Shown here: positions 7,807 through 16,257 of the stretch, piece after piece | Position numbering within the stretch: the stretch's first letter is position 1 | How the letters are laid out: every line of letters starts with the position of its first letter | DNA from: Ferrovibrio terrae_B | GTDB lineage: Bacteria > Pseudomonadota > Alphaproteobacteria > Ferrovibrionales > Ferrovibrionaceae | Direction: 5' to 3' | Assembly (NCBI RefSeq): GCF_943371255.1 | Contig: NZ_CALRUC010000005.1 | Span: 1-64,000 of the forward strand | Length of the DNA: 64,000 nucleotides | The notes under the pieces: generated by a model | What the model was told of the DNA's origin: nothing | Database searches by the model: none | What the model saw: only the letters and a program-made list of their open reading frames with translations | Position numbers and translations under genes: made by a program

Positions 7807-8555
7807 GCACAGAAAAGACGATCCTGGTCACCGGCGGCAGCCGCGGCATCGGCCGCGCCGTCGCTATCCTGGCCGGCCGGCGTGGCTGGTCGGTCGGCGT
7901 GAACTATGCCGCTAACGAAAAGGCCGCGCAGGATACCGTGCTGGCCGTGCACAAAGCCGGCGGGCTCGCCATCGCGATCAAGGGCGACGTCGCCATCGAG
8001 GCCGACGTGATCGCCATGTTCGACGCCACCGAGAAGGCTTTCGGCAAACTGGATGGCCTGGTCAACAATGCCGGCGTGGTAGCGCCGACCGCCGATCTGG
8101 CCGACATGCCGCTGGAACGTCTGAAGCGCCTGTTCGACACCAACATTCTCGGCAGCGTGCTCTGCGCCCGCGAAGCGGCACGGCGGCTGTCGACGCGGCG
8201 AGGCGGCAAGGGCGGCGGCATCGTCAACCTGTCATCGGTGGCGGCGCGGCTGGGCTCGCCGAACCTGTTTGTCGATTATGCCACCTCGAAAGGCGCGATC
8301 GATACGCTGACGCTCGGCCTGTCGAAGGAGCTGGGTCCGGAGGGCATCCGCGTCAACGCGGTGCGGCCGGGCATCATCGAGACCGACATCCATGCCAGTG
8401 CCGGCGAGCCGGACCGTGCCGAGCGCCTGGGCAAGACCGCACCGCTGGGCCGGGCCGGAACAGCGGAAGAAGTGGCGGAAGCGATCATCTGGCTGCTGGA
8501 CGATGCCAGCAGCTATGTCAACGGCGCGCTGCTGGATGTCGCCGGCGGCCGCTGA
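7800..8555 (+). CDS. Classical SDR-family oxidoreductase (FabG-like)
   Basis: The 251-residue protein has VTGGSRGIGRA (residues 10-20), LVNNAGV (about 87-93), SSVAARLGSPNLFVDYATSKGA with the catalytic Ser-Tyr-Lys, and the FabG-type tail RPGIIETDIHAS...GTAEEVAEAIIWLLDDASSYVNGALLDVAGGR. It is a classical SDR, probably NADP(H)-dependent judging from the FabG resemblance, with unknown substrate. It overlaps the preceding SDR. It is not likely to be the fatty-acid FabG itself because no fab genes surround it. Confidence 0.88.
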   Translation: MVSTEKTILVTGGSRGIGRAVAILAGRRGWSVGVNYAANEKAAQDTVLAVHKAGGLAIAIKGDVAIEADVIAMFDATEKAFGKLDGLVNNAGVVAPTADLADMPLERLKRLFDTNILGSVLCAREAARRLSTRRGGKGGGIVNLSSVAARLGSPNLFVDYATSKGAIDTLTLGLSKELGPEGIRVNAVRPGIIETDIHASAGEPDRAERLGKTAPLGRAGTAEEVAEAIIWLLDDASSYVNGALLDVAGGR

Positions 8556-8561
8556 AGCCGT

Positions 8562-9221
8562 TCAGCGTTTCGAGGTCAGCGCGAGCGGATTGCCATCACC
8601 CGCGCTAGCAAAGAAGATCAGATAATAGTGCGGCGCCTTGCCTGTGCGCTCCAGCATCGCCTGGCGCCGCCGCTCCCAGCATTCGACCCACCATTTCGGA
8701 TTCTTGAGGGTGACATGCACATTGCTGCCATCGGGGAATGTCTTCTCCGCCGGGTATAGCGCGATGCAGGCATAGACGAAGTGACGGCCGTAGCCGAGCA
8801 GTTCGTCCACCACCCAGTCCATATCCTCTTCCGGGATATGCTCCATCACATCGGTGCAGATCACACCGTCGAACACTTCGTTCGGCAGGGTCGCCAGCGG
8901 CGGATAACCCGGATCGTAGAGATGCAGGCGCTGCAGGCCCCAGTATTGCTGCAACGAGCCAAGTTTTTTGCTGCCCGCAACCGGAAAGGATTTTTTCTGG
9001 TAGTAACTGCCCTTGCCCGAGCCATAGTCCAGCAGGGTTTTGGAACGGAACTCCCCGATGACCATGCGGATGCGGGCAATATGCGGCGCCAGGCTGGCAC
9101 CATCGAAGGTCTCGCTCGCCTGAAGCTTTCCGGTGCCTGCGTCATGCATCTGCTTGTAAAAATCGACAAGCTGGGTATAGCGCGGGCTGGGTGTGCTGCG
9201 GGTATACGTCACGCCTCTCAC
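8562..9221 (-). CDS. Class I SAM-dependent methyltransferase
   Basis: This 219-residue protein has a motif-I-like sequence, LLDYGSGKGSYY (about residues 63-74), and EVFDGVICTDVMEHIPEEDMDWVVDELLGY, the post-II/acidic region typical of Rossmann methyltransferases. The start is a GTG overlapping the upstream acetyltransferase stop (GTGA), so it is the last gene of the methionine operon. The substrate is unknown. Its C-terminal part (HVTLKNPKWWVECWERR) is typical of uncharacterised proteobacterial methyltransferases. Confidence 0.75.
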   Translation of the reverse strand: MRGVTYTRSTPSPRYTQLVDFYKQMHDAGTGKLQASETFDGASLAPHIARIRMVIGEFRSKTLLDYGSGKGSYYQKKSFPVAGSKKLGSLQQYWGLQRLHLYDPGYPPLATLPNEVFDGVICTDVMEHIPEEDMDWVVDELLGYGRHFVYACIALYPAEKTFPDGSNVHVTLKNPKWWVECWERRRQAMLERTGKAPHYYLIFFASAGDGNPLALTSKR

Positions 9222-9676
9222 TCCAGATACAGCTTCATGCCGACATGGCTGGCCTTGAATCCGAGCCGTTCATAAAGACGGTGTGCGCCCTGCCGGCTGT
9301 TGTCGGAGGTCAGCTGCACCATCTTGCACCCCTTCTCCTTCGCGCGTGCGACAGCATGGCGGATCAGGTCAGAGCCGAGGCCCTTGCCGCGCAGGCTGCT
9401 CTCGATCCGCACCGCCTCGATCTGGGCGCGCTGCTTGCCCAGGCTGCCGAGACCGGGAAGAATCAATAACTGAAGGCAGCCGATGATGGCGCCGGCGTCG
9501 TTCAGCGCCAGAATCACCTCGGCGCCGATACGCTGCAGGCCGGCAAAGGCGATGCCGTATTCAGGCGGCAACGGATCGGTATGGCGCTCACGGCCACCGC
9601 CCAGATGATCGTCAGCCAGCAGGCGCACGATCTCGGGCAGGTCGGCCGCGGTGGCCAGTCTGAACTGCAGGCTCAC
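9218..9676 (-). CDS. GNAT-family N-acetyltransferase
   Basis: This is a 152-residue GNAT domain. AQIEAVRIESSLRGKGLGSDLIRHAVARAKEKGC contains the acetyl-CoA pyrophosphate-binding R/QxxGxG/A motif, and LTSDNSRQGAHRLYERLGFKASHVGMKLYL is the usual end of the fold. The GTG start overlaps the metH C-part stop by 4 nt (GTGA), and its own stop overlaps the methyltransferase start in the same way. The substrate is unknown. Its place in the methionine operon is the only functional clue. Confidence 0.87.
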   Translation of the reverse strand: MSLQFRLATAADLPEIVRLLADDHLGGGRERHTDPLPPEYGIAFAGLQRIGAEVILALNDAGAIIGCLQLLILPGLGSLGKQRAQIEAVRIESSLRGKGLGSDLIRHAVARAKEKGCKMVQLTSDNSRQGAHRLYERLGFKASHVGMKLYLE

Positions 9677-12390
9677 TCGGCGGCCTCGGCGGCGGCATTC
9701 TCCCGGGCCGGATCATAGGCCAGATTGGGCGCCAGCCAGCGTTCCATGGTGGCGAGATCCATATCCTTGCGCCTGGCGTAATCCGCCACCTGGTCGCGCT
9801 CGATGCGACCGATGCCGAAATACTCCGCCTGCGGGTGGCTGAAATACCAGCCGCTGACCGCGGCCGACGGCCACATGGCAAAACTCTCGGTCAGCGTGAT
9901 GCCGGCCTTCGCGGTGGCGTCGAGCAGGCGGAACAGCGTCGCCTTCTCGGTATGGTCGGGACAGGCCGGATAACCCGGCGCCGGGCGGATGCCGCGATAG
10001 TCCTCGGCGATCAGCGCGTCGTTGCCCAGCGTCTCGTCCGCCGCATAGCCCCAGAATTCCTTGCGCACGCGTTCATGCATGCGCTCGGCAAAGGCTTCGG
10101 CCAGGCGATCAGCCAGGGCCTGCGCCAGGATACCGGAATAATCATCCTGCCTGGTGGTGAATTCACGCTTGATCCACTCGTCCAGTCCGATACCGGCCGT
10201 AACGGCGAAGGCGCCGACATAGTCGGCCAGGCCGGATTCCTTCGGCGCGACGAAATCGGCCAGCGAGATATTCGCCCGGTCGCGGTCGCGCTTCATCTGC
10301 TGGCGCAGCATATGCAGCCGCGCCACCTCCTCGCCCTGCGCCTCATCGGCATAGAGGGCGATGTCGTCATCGTCGATCTGCGCTGCCGGCCAGAAGCCGA
10401 TCACCGCAGAGGCCCGGATCGGCTTTTCCTCGACGATGCGCTTGAGCATCGCCTGCGCATCCTTGAACAGGTTGCTGGCCGCCTCGCCCACCACAGGGTC
10501 TTTCAGGATATCGGGATATTTGCCGCGCAACTCCCAGGACGAGAAGAAGGGCGTCCAGTCGATGCGCTCGACCAGCTCTGAGATCGGATAATCCTCGAAT
10601 ACCTTCACACCCAGGAAACCCGGACGCGGCGGCGCGTAGCCATTCCAGTCGATCTTTGTCTTGTTGCGGCGGGCATCGGCAATGCTCTGGCGCGGACCAG
10701 TGTTGCGCTCGCGGGCATGGATGTCGCGGATCCTCTGGTATTCGTTTGCAATCTCGCCGGCATAGACAGGGCGATCACTGGTCGAGACCAGCTTGCCGGC
10801 TACGCCGACCGCGCGCGAGGCGTCGGTGACATAGACCACCGGGCCCTTGTAGTTCGGCGCGATTTTGACCGCAGTATGTACCTTCGACGTGGTGGCGCCG
10901 CCGATCAGCAGCGGCAGGTTCAGGCCTTCCCGCTGCATCTCGCTGGCGACATAGCACATTTCATCCAGGCTGGGCGTAATCAGACCGCTGAGGCCGATGA
11001 TATCAACCTTCTGTTTCTTGGCTTCGTCCAGGATGCGGGCGCAGGACACCATGACACCGAGATCGATCACCTCGTAATTGTTGCACTGGAGCACGACGCC
11101 GACGATGTTCTTGCCGATATCGTGCACATCGCCCTTCACCGTGGCCATCAGCACCTTGCCATTGGTCTTGGCCGGGCCGGCATTCTTTTCGGCTTCGATG
11201 AAGGGCAGCAGGTAGGCCACCGCCTTTTTCATCACACGGGCGGATTTCACCACCTGCGGCAGGAACATCTTGCCAGAACCGAACAGGTCGCCAACCACGT
11301 TCATGCCGTCCATCAGCGGGCCTTCGATCACATCGAGCGGGCGGCTGACGATATGGCGCGCCTCTTCGGTATCCTGATCGATGAAATCGGTAATGCCATG
11401 CACCAGGGCATGGGTCAGACGGGCGCGCACTTCCTTTTCGCGCCAGGACATGTCGATTTCCTGCGACCGCGCACCGCCCTTGAAGCGCTCGGCGATTTCC
11501 AACATACGCTCGGTGGCATCCGGGCGGCGGTTGAGCAAAACGTCTTCCACGCGCTCGCGCAGCTCGGCCGGAATATCCTCATAGACCGGCAACTGGCCGG
11601 CATTGACGATGCCCATGTCCATGCCGTTCTGCATGCCGTAATACAGGAAGACGGCATGCATCGCCTCGCGGACCTGTTCGTTGCCACGGAAGGAGAACGA
11701 CACGTTCGAGACACCGCCGGAAATATGGCAATGCGGCAGGTTTTCACGGATGCGTTTCGCGCCCTCAAAGAATTCGACCGCGTAATTGTTGTGCTCCTCG
11801 ATGCCGGTAGCGACGGCGAAGATATTCGGGTCAAAAATGATGTCTTCCGGCGGGAAACCGATCTGCTCGGTCAGCAGCTTGTAGGCGCGGGCGCAGATCT
11901 CAAATTTTCGGTCGGCTGTATCGGCCTGGCCCTGTTCGTCAAACGCCATCACCACGACGGCAGCGCCATAGCGGCGCACCTTGCGGGCCTGGGTGAGAAA
12001 GGCGTCTTCACCCTCCTTCATGCTGATCGAGTTGACGATGGCCTTGCCCTGCACGCATTTCAGGCCGGCCTCGATGATCTCCCATTTCGAGCTGTCGATC
12101 ATGATCGGCACACGCGAGATATCGGGCTCGGATGCAATCAGGTTGAGGTATTTTACCATCGCCGCCTTGGAGTCGAGCATGCCCTCGTCCATGTTGACGT
12201 CGATGATCTGGGCACCACTTTCCACCTGCTGGCGCGCGACCGTGAGCGCGGCGTCGAAATCGCCGTTCAGGATCAGCTTGCGGAATTTGGCCGAGCCGGT
12301 GACGTTGGTACGCTCGCCGATATTGATGAAGACCGGGCCGTTGAAGCCGCGTTCCTTCAGATCGGACATGTCAGACTCTTTCCTGGTCAT
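9673..12390 (-). CDS. metH: Cobalamin-dependent methionine synthase, C-terminal part (pterin, B12 and activation domains)
   Basis: The 905-residue protein starts directly with the folate-binding domain (NIGERTNVTGSAKFRKLI, residues 20-37). It continues with the B12 cap and the cobalamin-binding domain, whose DVHDIGKNIVGVVLQCNNYE (about 415-435) contains the cobalt-ligating His. It ends with the SAM-dependent reactivation domain (ESFAMWPSAAVSGWYFSHPQAEYFGIG). The homocysteine-binding domain is missing because it is encoded by the preceding gene, which overlaps this start by 4 nt (ATGA). Together they transfer methyl from methyltetrahydrofolate to homocysteine in the cytoplasm. Confidence 0.96.
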   Translation of the reverse strand: MTRKESDMSDLKERGFNGPVFINIGERTNVTGSAKFRKLILNGDFDAALTVARQQVESGAQIIDVNMDEGMLDSKAAMVKYLNLIASEPDISRVPIMIDSSKWEIIEAGLKCVQGKAIVNSISMKEGEDAFLTQARKVRRYGAAVVVMAFDEQGQADTADRKFEICARAYKLLTEQIGFPPEDIIFDPNIFAVATGIEEHNNYAVEFFEGAKRIRENLPHCHISGGVSNVSFSFRGNEQVREAMHAVFLYYGMQNGMDMGIVNAGQLPVYEDIPAELRERVEDVLLNRRPDATERMLEIAERFKGGARSQEIDMSWREKEVRARLTHALVHGITDFIDQDTEEARHIVSRPLDVIEGPLMDGMNVVGDLFGSGKMFLPQVVKSARVMKKAVAYLLPFIEAEKNAGPAKTNGKVLMATVKGDVHDIGKNIVGVVLQCNNYEVIDLGVMVSCARILDEAKKQKVDIIGLSGLITPSLDEMCYVASEMQREGLNLPLLIGGATTSKVHTAVKIAPNYKGPVVYVTDASRAVGVAGKLVSTSDRPVYAGEIANEYQRIRDIHARERNTGPRQSIADARRNKTKIDWNGYAPPRPGFLGVKVFEDYPISELVERIDWTPFFSSWELRGKYPDILKDPVVGEAASNLFKDAQAMLKRIVEEKPIRASAVIGFWPAAQIDDDDIALYADEAQGEEVARLHMLRQQMKRDRDRANISLADFVAPKESGLADYVGAFAVTAGIGLDEWIKREFTTRQDDYSGILAQALADRLAEAFAERMHERVRKEFWGYAADETLGNDALIAEDYRGIRPAPGYPACPDHTEKATLFRLLDATAKAGITLTESFAMWPSAAVSGWYFSHPQAEYFGIGRIERDQVADYARRKDMDLATMERWLAPNLAYDPARENAAAEAAE

Positions 12391-13466
12391 GCGGCAGGCA
12401 CGGCAAAAGGCTCAAGGCCGCTCAGGCGCAGCTGCGGCGGAATGGTCGGAATGCGGCGCGGCTTGATACCTTTCACGCTGTCGGCAATCGCCTTGATATG
12501 CTCCGGCGTGGTGCCGCAGCAACCGCCGACGATATTGACCAGGCCCGACTGCGCCCATTCGCGCAGATGCGCGGCGGTGGTATGTGGCGCTTCATCATAT
12601 TCACCAAACTGATTCGGCAATCCGGCATTGGGATAGGCGCTGACCGGCACATCGGCGACGCGGCTCAATTCGGCAATATAGGCACGCATCTGCTCGGCAC
12701 CGAAGGCGCAGTTGAGGCCGACCGAAAACGGCTTGGTGTGACGCAGGCTGTTCCAGAAGGCCTCGGTGGTCTGCCCCGACAGCGTGCGGCCGGACAGGTC
12801 GGTGATGGTGCCCGAGATCATGATGGGCCATTCCTCGCCCAGTTCGTCGAACAGCTCGTAGACGCCGAAGGCGGCAGCCTTGGCATTCAACGTGTCAAAC
12901 ACAGTTTCGATCAGCAGCAGATCGGCGCCCCCTTCGATCAGGCCACGCGCCTGTTCCTTATAGGCATCCTTCAGCTCATCGAAGGTGATGTTGCGGAAAT
13001 CCGGACGGTTAACATCGGGTGAGAGCGAGGCCGTGCGGTTGGTCGGCCCCATGGCGCCGGCAACAAAACGCGGCTTGGACGGATCTTTTGCAGTGTATTC
13101 ATCCGCCGCCAACCGCGCCAGCCGGGCGCCCTCGCGATTGATGTCATGCACGGCGGATTCAAGATGGTAGTCAGCCTGGCTGATCCAGGTGCCGCTGAAG
13201 GTGTTGGTCTCGATGATATCGGCATCGGCATCGAGATATTCCTTGTATACGGCAAGGATCACATCGGGCCGCGTCAGGTTCAGAACATCGTGATTGCCCT
13301 TGAGGTCGCTGTTGGCACCCTTGAAACGGTCGCCGCGATAATCGGCCTCGGTCAGCTTGCGACGCTGCAGCATGGTGCCCATGGCGCCATCCAGCACCAG
13401 GATGCGTTCTTTCGCCGTCTTGGCCAGCAGCGCACGACGTGTCTGGCGCTCCTCAAGCGTGGTCAT
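12387..13466 (-). CDS. metH: Methionine synthase, N-terminal homocysteine S-methyltransferase part
   Basis: The 359-residue protein is the Zn/homocysteine barrel of MetH: ILVLDGAMGTMLQ near the N-terminus, and zinc ligands in VGLNCAFGAEQM (about residues 240-251) and NIVGGCCGTTPEHI (about 305-318). The ATG at 13466 was chosen because AAGGAG lies 7 nt upstream. A second ATG at 13472 is too close to that site. It lies 11 nt downstream of metF and overlaps the C-part by ATGA, so both halves are made in equal amounts from one transcript. Confidence 0.94.
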   Translation of the reverse strand: MTTLEERQTRRALLAKTAKERILVLDGAMGTMLQRRKLTEADYRGDRFKGANSDLKGNHDVLNLTRPDVILAVYKEYLDADADIIETNTFSGTWISQADYHLESAVHDINREGARLARLAADEYTAKDPSKPRFVAGAMGPTNRTASLSPDVNRPDFRNITFDELKDAYKEQARGLIEGGADLLLIETVFDTLNAKAAAFGVYELFDELGEEWPIMISGTITDLSGRTLSGQTTEAFWNSLRHTKPFSVGLNCAFGAEQMRAYIAELSRVADVPVSAYPNAGLPNQFGEYDEAPHTTAAHLREWAQSGLVNIVGGCCGTTPEHIKAIADSVKGIKPRRIPTIPPQLRLSGLEPFAVPAA

Positions 13467-13477
13467 CGACATACTCC

Positions 13478-14392
13478 TTACGCAGCGGCTTCGCCGGTGA
13501 TGCTCGGCTTCGGCCGCACACCCAGGACATGGCAGATCGCATAGGTGAGATCGGCGCGGTTGAGTGTGTAGAAATGGAACTCGTCGATGCCGGCGGCGAG
13601 AAGCCGGCGGCACTGTTCAGCAGCCAGATGCGCCGCCACCATGCGCCGCGTCTCGGCGTCATTGTCGAGACCATCAAACTGGTCAGCCATCCAGGCCGGC
13701 ACGCTGGCGCCGCAGGCGGCCGAGAATTTCACCACCTGGCGGAAATTGGTCACCGGCAGGATGCCCGGCACGATCGGCACCGTGATACCGGCCGAACGGG
13801 CGCGTTCGAGGAAGCGGAAATACACATCGGTGTCGAAGAAATACTGGGTAACGCAGCGGGTGGCACCGGCATCGACCTTGCGCTTGAGATGTTCCAACTC
13901 GACGCGCGGCGATGTCGTATCGGGATGGCCTTCGGGGTAGCAGCCGACGCTGATCTCGAAATCGCCGATCTTCTTCAGGCCGGCAATCAGATCGGTGGAA
14001 TTGGCATAGCCTTGCGGATGCGGCGCGAAACCGCCGGTGCCTTCCTGCGGGTCGCCGCGCAGCGCCACGATATGGCGGATGCCGGCCTGCCAGTAATGCT
14101 GGGCGACCTCGTCCACTTCGCCCTTCGAGGCGCCGACGCAGGTGAGATGCGCCGCCGGCTTCAGGCCGGTTTCGTTGAGGATGCGGACCACGGTGTTATG
14201 CGTGCGCTCGCGGGTGGAACCGCCGGCACCATAGGTTACCGAGACAAAACGCGGCTCGAGCGGGGCCAGGCGGGTGACGCTGCGCCACAGGCTCTCTTCC
14301 ATCTCCACCGTCTTCGGCGGGAAGAATTCAAATGACACTTTCAGCGGGCCCGAGCGGCGGGCGGCATGGGCATTGCTATCGGGGAGCGTCAT
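13478..14392 (-). CDS. metF: 5,10-methylenetetrahydrofolate reductase
   Basis: This 304-residue TIM-barrel flavoprotein has VSFEFFPPKTVEMEE near residue 20 (the MetF start signature), VSVTYGAGGSTRERT, the HLTCVG strand, IVALRGDPQEG, and ATRCVTQYFFDTDVYFRF. It reduces methylene-THF to methyl-THF, the methyl donor for the MetH pair encoded next. The ATG at 14392 overlaps the upstream regulator's stop (ATGA). An upstream extension in the same frame has no family similarity. Confidence 0.95.
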   Translation of the reverse strand: MTLPDSNAHAARRSGPLKVSFEFFPPKTVEMEESLWRSVTRLAPLEPRFVSVTYGAGGSTRERTHNTVVRILNETGLKPAAHLTCVGASKGEVDEVAQHYWQAGIRHIVALRGDPQEGTGGFAPHPQGYANSTDLIAGLKKIGDFEISVGCYPEGHPDTTSPRVELEHLKRKVDAGATRCVTQYFFDTDVYFRFLERARSAGITVPIVPGILPVTNFRQVVKFSAACGASVPAWMADQFDGLDNDAETRRMVAAHLAAEQCRRLLAAGIDEFHFYTLNRADLTYAICHVLGVRPKPSITGEAAA

Positions 14393-15384
14393 TCGGCGGC
14401 ACTCTTCTGCTGAGAATTCTGAATGGCATTGCCACGCTTGACGGCACGCCAGACATGCACGGTGAGCGGCTGGCCCGGCAGGGCCGTGACCGGGTCGAGA
14501 TCGAGACCGGCGGCGGCGCACCAGTGGCGCAACTCGGCATCGGCAAAGCCAAGCCGGCGATGGGCATGACGGGCGCGCAAATCTTCCAGATCGTGCGGGG
14601 CGAAATCGACGATCACCAGACGACCATGCGGTTTCAGCACCCGGGCTGCTTCCTGGATCACCTTCTGCGGTTCATCGGCGAAATGCAGCACCTGGTGGAT
14701 CACTGCGGCATCGACGCTGCCACTATCCAGCGGCAGGGCATACATGTCGGCCTGGCGCACCTGGCAATGCTTGATGCCGGCGCGTTCCAGATTGCTGCGC
14801 GCGATGCTGAGCATATCGCGGCTCATATCGACGCCCAGGCCACGCTTGACCCTGGGCGACAGGATTTCCAGCAGCCGGCCGGTGCCAGTGCCGATATCGA
14901 GCAGGTCGTCGATCGGGGTCGCATCACCCAGCAGCTTCAGCACGGTGGCCTCGACCTGGGCCTCGTCGATATGAAGCGAGCGGATCGCCGACCAATGCGC
15001 GGCATTGTCGCGGAAATAGCGCTCGGCGGCATCGGCACGGGCGCGCTTCACGGCCACCAGCCGTTCGGCATCGCGCGCCAGCGTGGCATCGCTGGCCGGC
15101 AACAGGGTGGCGAGCGCCCGCACCAGCGGCGCCCCGGCCAACCGGTCGCCGACCCGGTAAAATGCCCAGGTGCCTTCTGGCACACGCTCGAGCAGCCCGG
15201 CCTCACAGAGCAATTTCAGGTGGCGGGACACACGCGGTTGGCTCTGGCCCAGAATCTGGGTCAGTTCAGACACGGTCAGTTCGCCCTCGGCACACAGGGC
15301 CAGCAGGCGCAACCGGGTCGGCTCGGCCGCAGCCCGCAGGGCGGCCATCAGGATATCCAGGGTGAAACTTGGCTCGACGCTCAT
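14389..15384 (-). CDS. ArsR-type transcriptional regulator fused to a SAM-dependent methyltransferase domain (SahR-like)
   Basis: Residues 1-95 are an ArsR winged helix (EPTRLRLLALCAEGELTVSELTQILGQSQPRVSRHLKLLCEAGLL). Residues 140-310 are a class I methyltransferase domain with motif I LLDIGTGTGRLLEIL. No metal-binding cysteine cluster is visible. It is the first gene of the metF-metH operon and is translationally coupled to metF. Fused regulators of this type are associated with methionine-cycle control. I infer that the methyltransferase domain senses SAH or SAM rather than acting as an enzyme. Symmetric elements at its own promoter suggest autorepression. Confidence 0.85.
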   Translation of the reverse strand: MSVEPSFTLDILMAALRAAAEPTRLRLLALCAEGELTVSELTQILGQSQPRVSRHLKLLCEAGLLERVPEGTWAFYRVGDRLAGAPLVRALATLLPASDATLARDAERLVAVKRARADAAERYFRDNAAHWSAIRSLHIDEAQVEATVLKLLGDATPIDDLLDIGTGTGRLLEILSPRVKRGLGVDMSRDMLSIARSNLERAGIKHCQVRQADMYALPLDSGSVDAAVIHQVLHFADEPQKVIQEAARVLKPHGRLVIVDFAPHDLEDLRARHAHRRLGFADAELRHWCAAAGLDLDPVTALPGQPLTVHVWRAVKRGNAIQNSQQKSAAE

Positions 15385-15390
15385 GCGGCA

Positions 15391-15411
15391 GATATAAACA
15401 TATCTTTATGT
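15391..15411. promoter_or_regulatory. Two overlapping palindromes before the methionine-operon regulator, candidate operator
   Basis: GATAT-AAAC-ATATC (15391-15404) and ACATA-TCTT-TATGT (15398-15411) are two 5-bp-arm palindromes offset by 7 bp. They lie 7 to 27 nt upstream of the regulator's start codon. Their position and AT-rich symmetry fit an autoregulatory ArsR/SahR operator. Binding is inferred. Confidence 0.6.
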
Positions 15412-15562
15412 ATTTGTGTAGAGCTTAAACACCGGCTCAAAAAGAATCATGGCGATCCCCCGACAGCCGCGATATGTATTCGCCTCGTTAAGGCCTTATT
15501 GTCGACCTAAAAGATCAGGTATCTCCTAGCTTTAACCGCCAAGCTTTCACGGTTGTGCCCCC

Positions 15563-16186
15563 ATGCTCGCTGCCCTCTTGCCTCGCCGTTTCCTGTTCAC
15601 TGTCCTGGCCGCTCTGGCCCTCAGCCTGCCGGGCGCGATCCAGCCTACACAGGCCGCAACACCGCCGGACCAATTCGTCCGCGAGGTCGGTGGCGACACC
15701 CTGAAGGCCCTGGGCGATCGCTCGCTGACCACCGAGAAGCGCGAAGGCCTCGTCCGCACCCTGCTGACCACCCATCTGGATCTCGATGCCGTTGGTCGCT
15801 TCTGCCTCGGCCGCTACGGTCGCGGCCTCACCGACGAGCAGAAAAAGGAATATGACCAGCTGTTCCAGGAGTATCTGGTGAAGGTCTATTCGCAGCTGCT
15901 GTCGCAATATAACGGCGAGACGCTGGAGGTGCGCGATGGCACCCGCGCCGCCGGTAGCGAGTCGATCGTAGAATCGCAGATCAACCGCCCGAGCGGCCCG
16001 CCGATCCGCGTCGAATGGAAAACCCATCACAAGGACGGCAAGCCGCTGGTCACCGATGTGGTGGTCGAAGGCGTGTCTATGGCCTTCACGCAGCGCCAGC
16101 AGTTTGAATCGGTGATCCAGAATAACGGCGGCAAGATCGATGCCTTGTTCGCCGCGATGAAAAAACAGATTGCCGGCCGCCGCTAG
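15563..16186 (+). CDS. mlaC: MlaC-family phospholipid-binding periplasmic protein
   Basis: This 207-residue protein has a signal peptide (RRFLFTVLAALALSLPGAIQPTQA, cleavage near residue 31) followed by the MlaC/Ttg2D fold: FVREVGGDTLKAL, LDLDAVGRFCLGRYGRGLTDEQKKEYDQLFQEYLVKVYSQLL and VVEGVSMAFTQRQQFESVIQNNGGKIDALFAAMKKQ. MlaC ferries phospholipids between outer and inner membranes. No mlaFED or mlaA genes lie beside it, so it is a stand-alone copy here. A strong terminator follows 20 nt after the stop. Confidence 0.9.
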   Translation: MLAALLPRRFLFTVLAALALSLPGAIQPTQAATPPDQFVREVGGDTLKALGDRSLTTEKREGLVRTLLTTHLDLDAVGRFCLGRYGRGLTDEQKKEYDQLFQEYLVKVYSQLLSQYNGETLEVRDGTRAAGSESIVESQINRPSGPPIRVEWKTHHKDGKPLVTDVVVEGVSMAFTQRQQFESVIQNNGGKIDALFAAMKKQIAGRR

Positions 16187-16206
16187 GCCGCAGCACAGCA
16201 ACACAA

Positions 16207-16242
16207 AAGGCCGGCCGTCGCGAAACGGCCGGCCTTTTTTTT
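16207..16242 (+). terminator. Strong, possibly bidirectional terminator between mlaC and phoB
   Basis: AAGGCCGGCCGT (16207-16218) and ACGGCCGGCCTT (16225-16236) form a perfect 12-bp stem with a 6-nt loop, followed by a T run on the plus strand and preceded by AAAA. It separates the convergent mlaC and phoB genes. Confidence 0.92.
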
Positions 16243-16257
16243 ATCGTGGCAGTCCGG

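Noticed and set aside
10717..12612. Long open frame (631 codons) on the plus strand opposite metH
   Set aside because: It is His/Asp/Gln-rich, resembles no family, and lies antisense to a strongly conserved metH C-part. In this GC-rich genome antisense frames stay open by codon bias.
15385..15562. SAM-II or SAH riboswitch before the methionine operon
   Set aside because: I found none of the expected conserved segments. The region is better explained by the two short palindromes of a protein operator.
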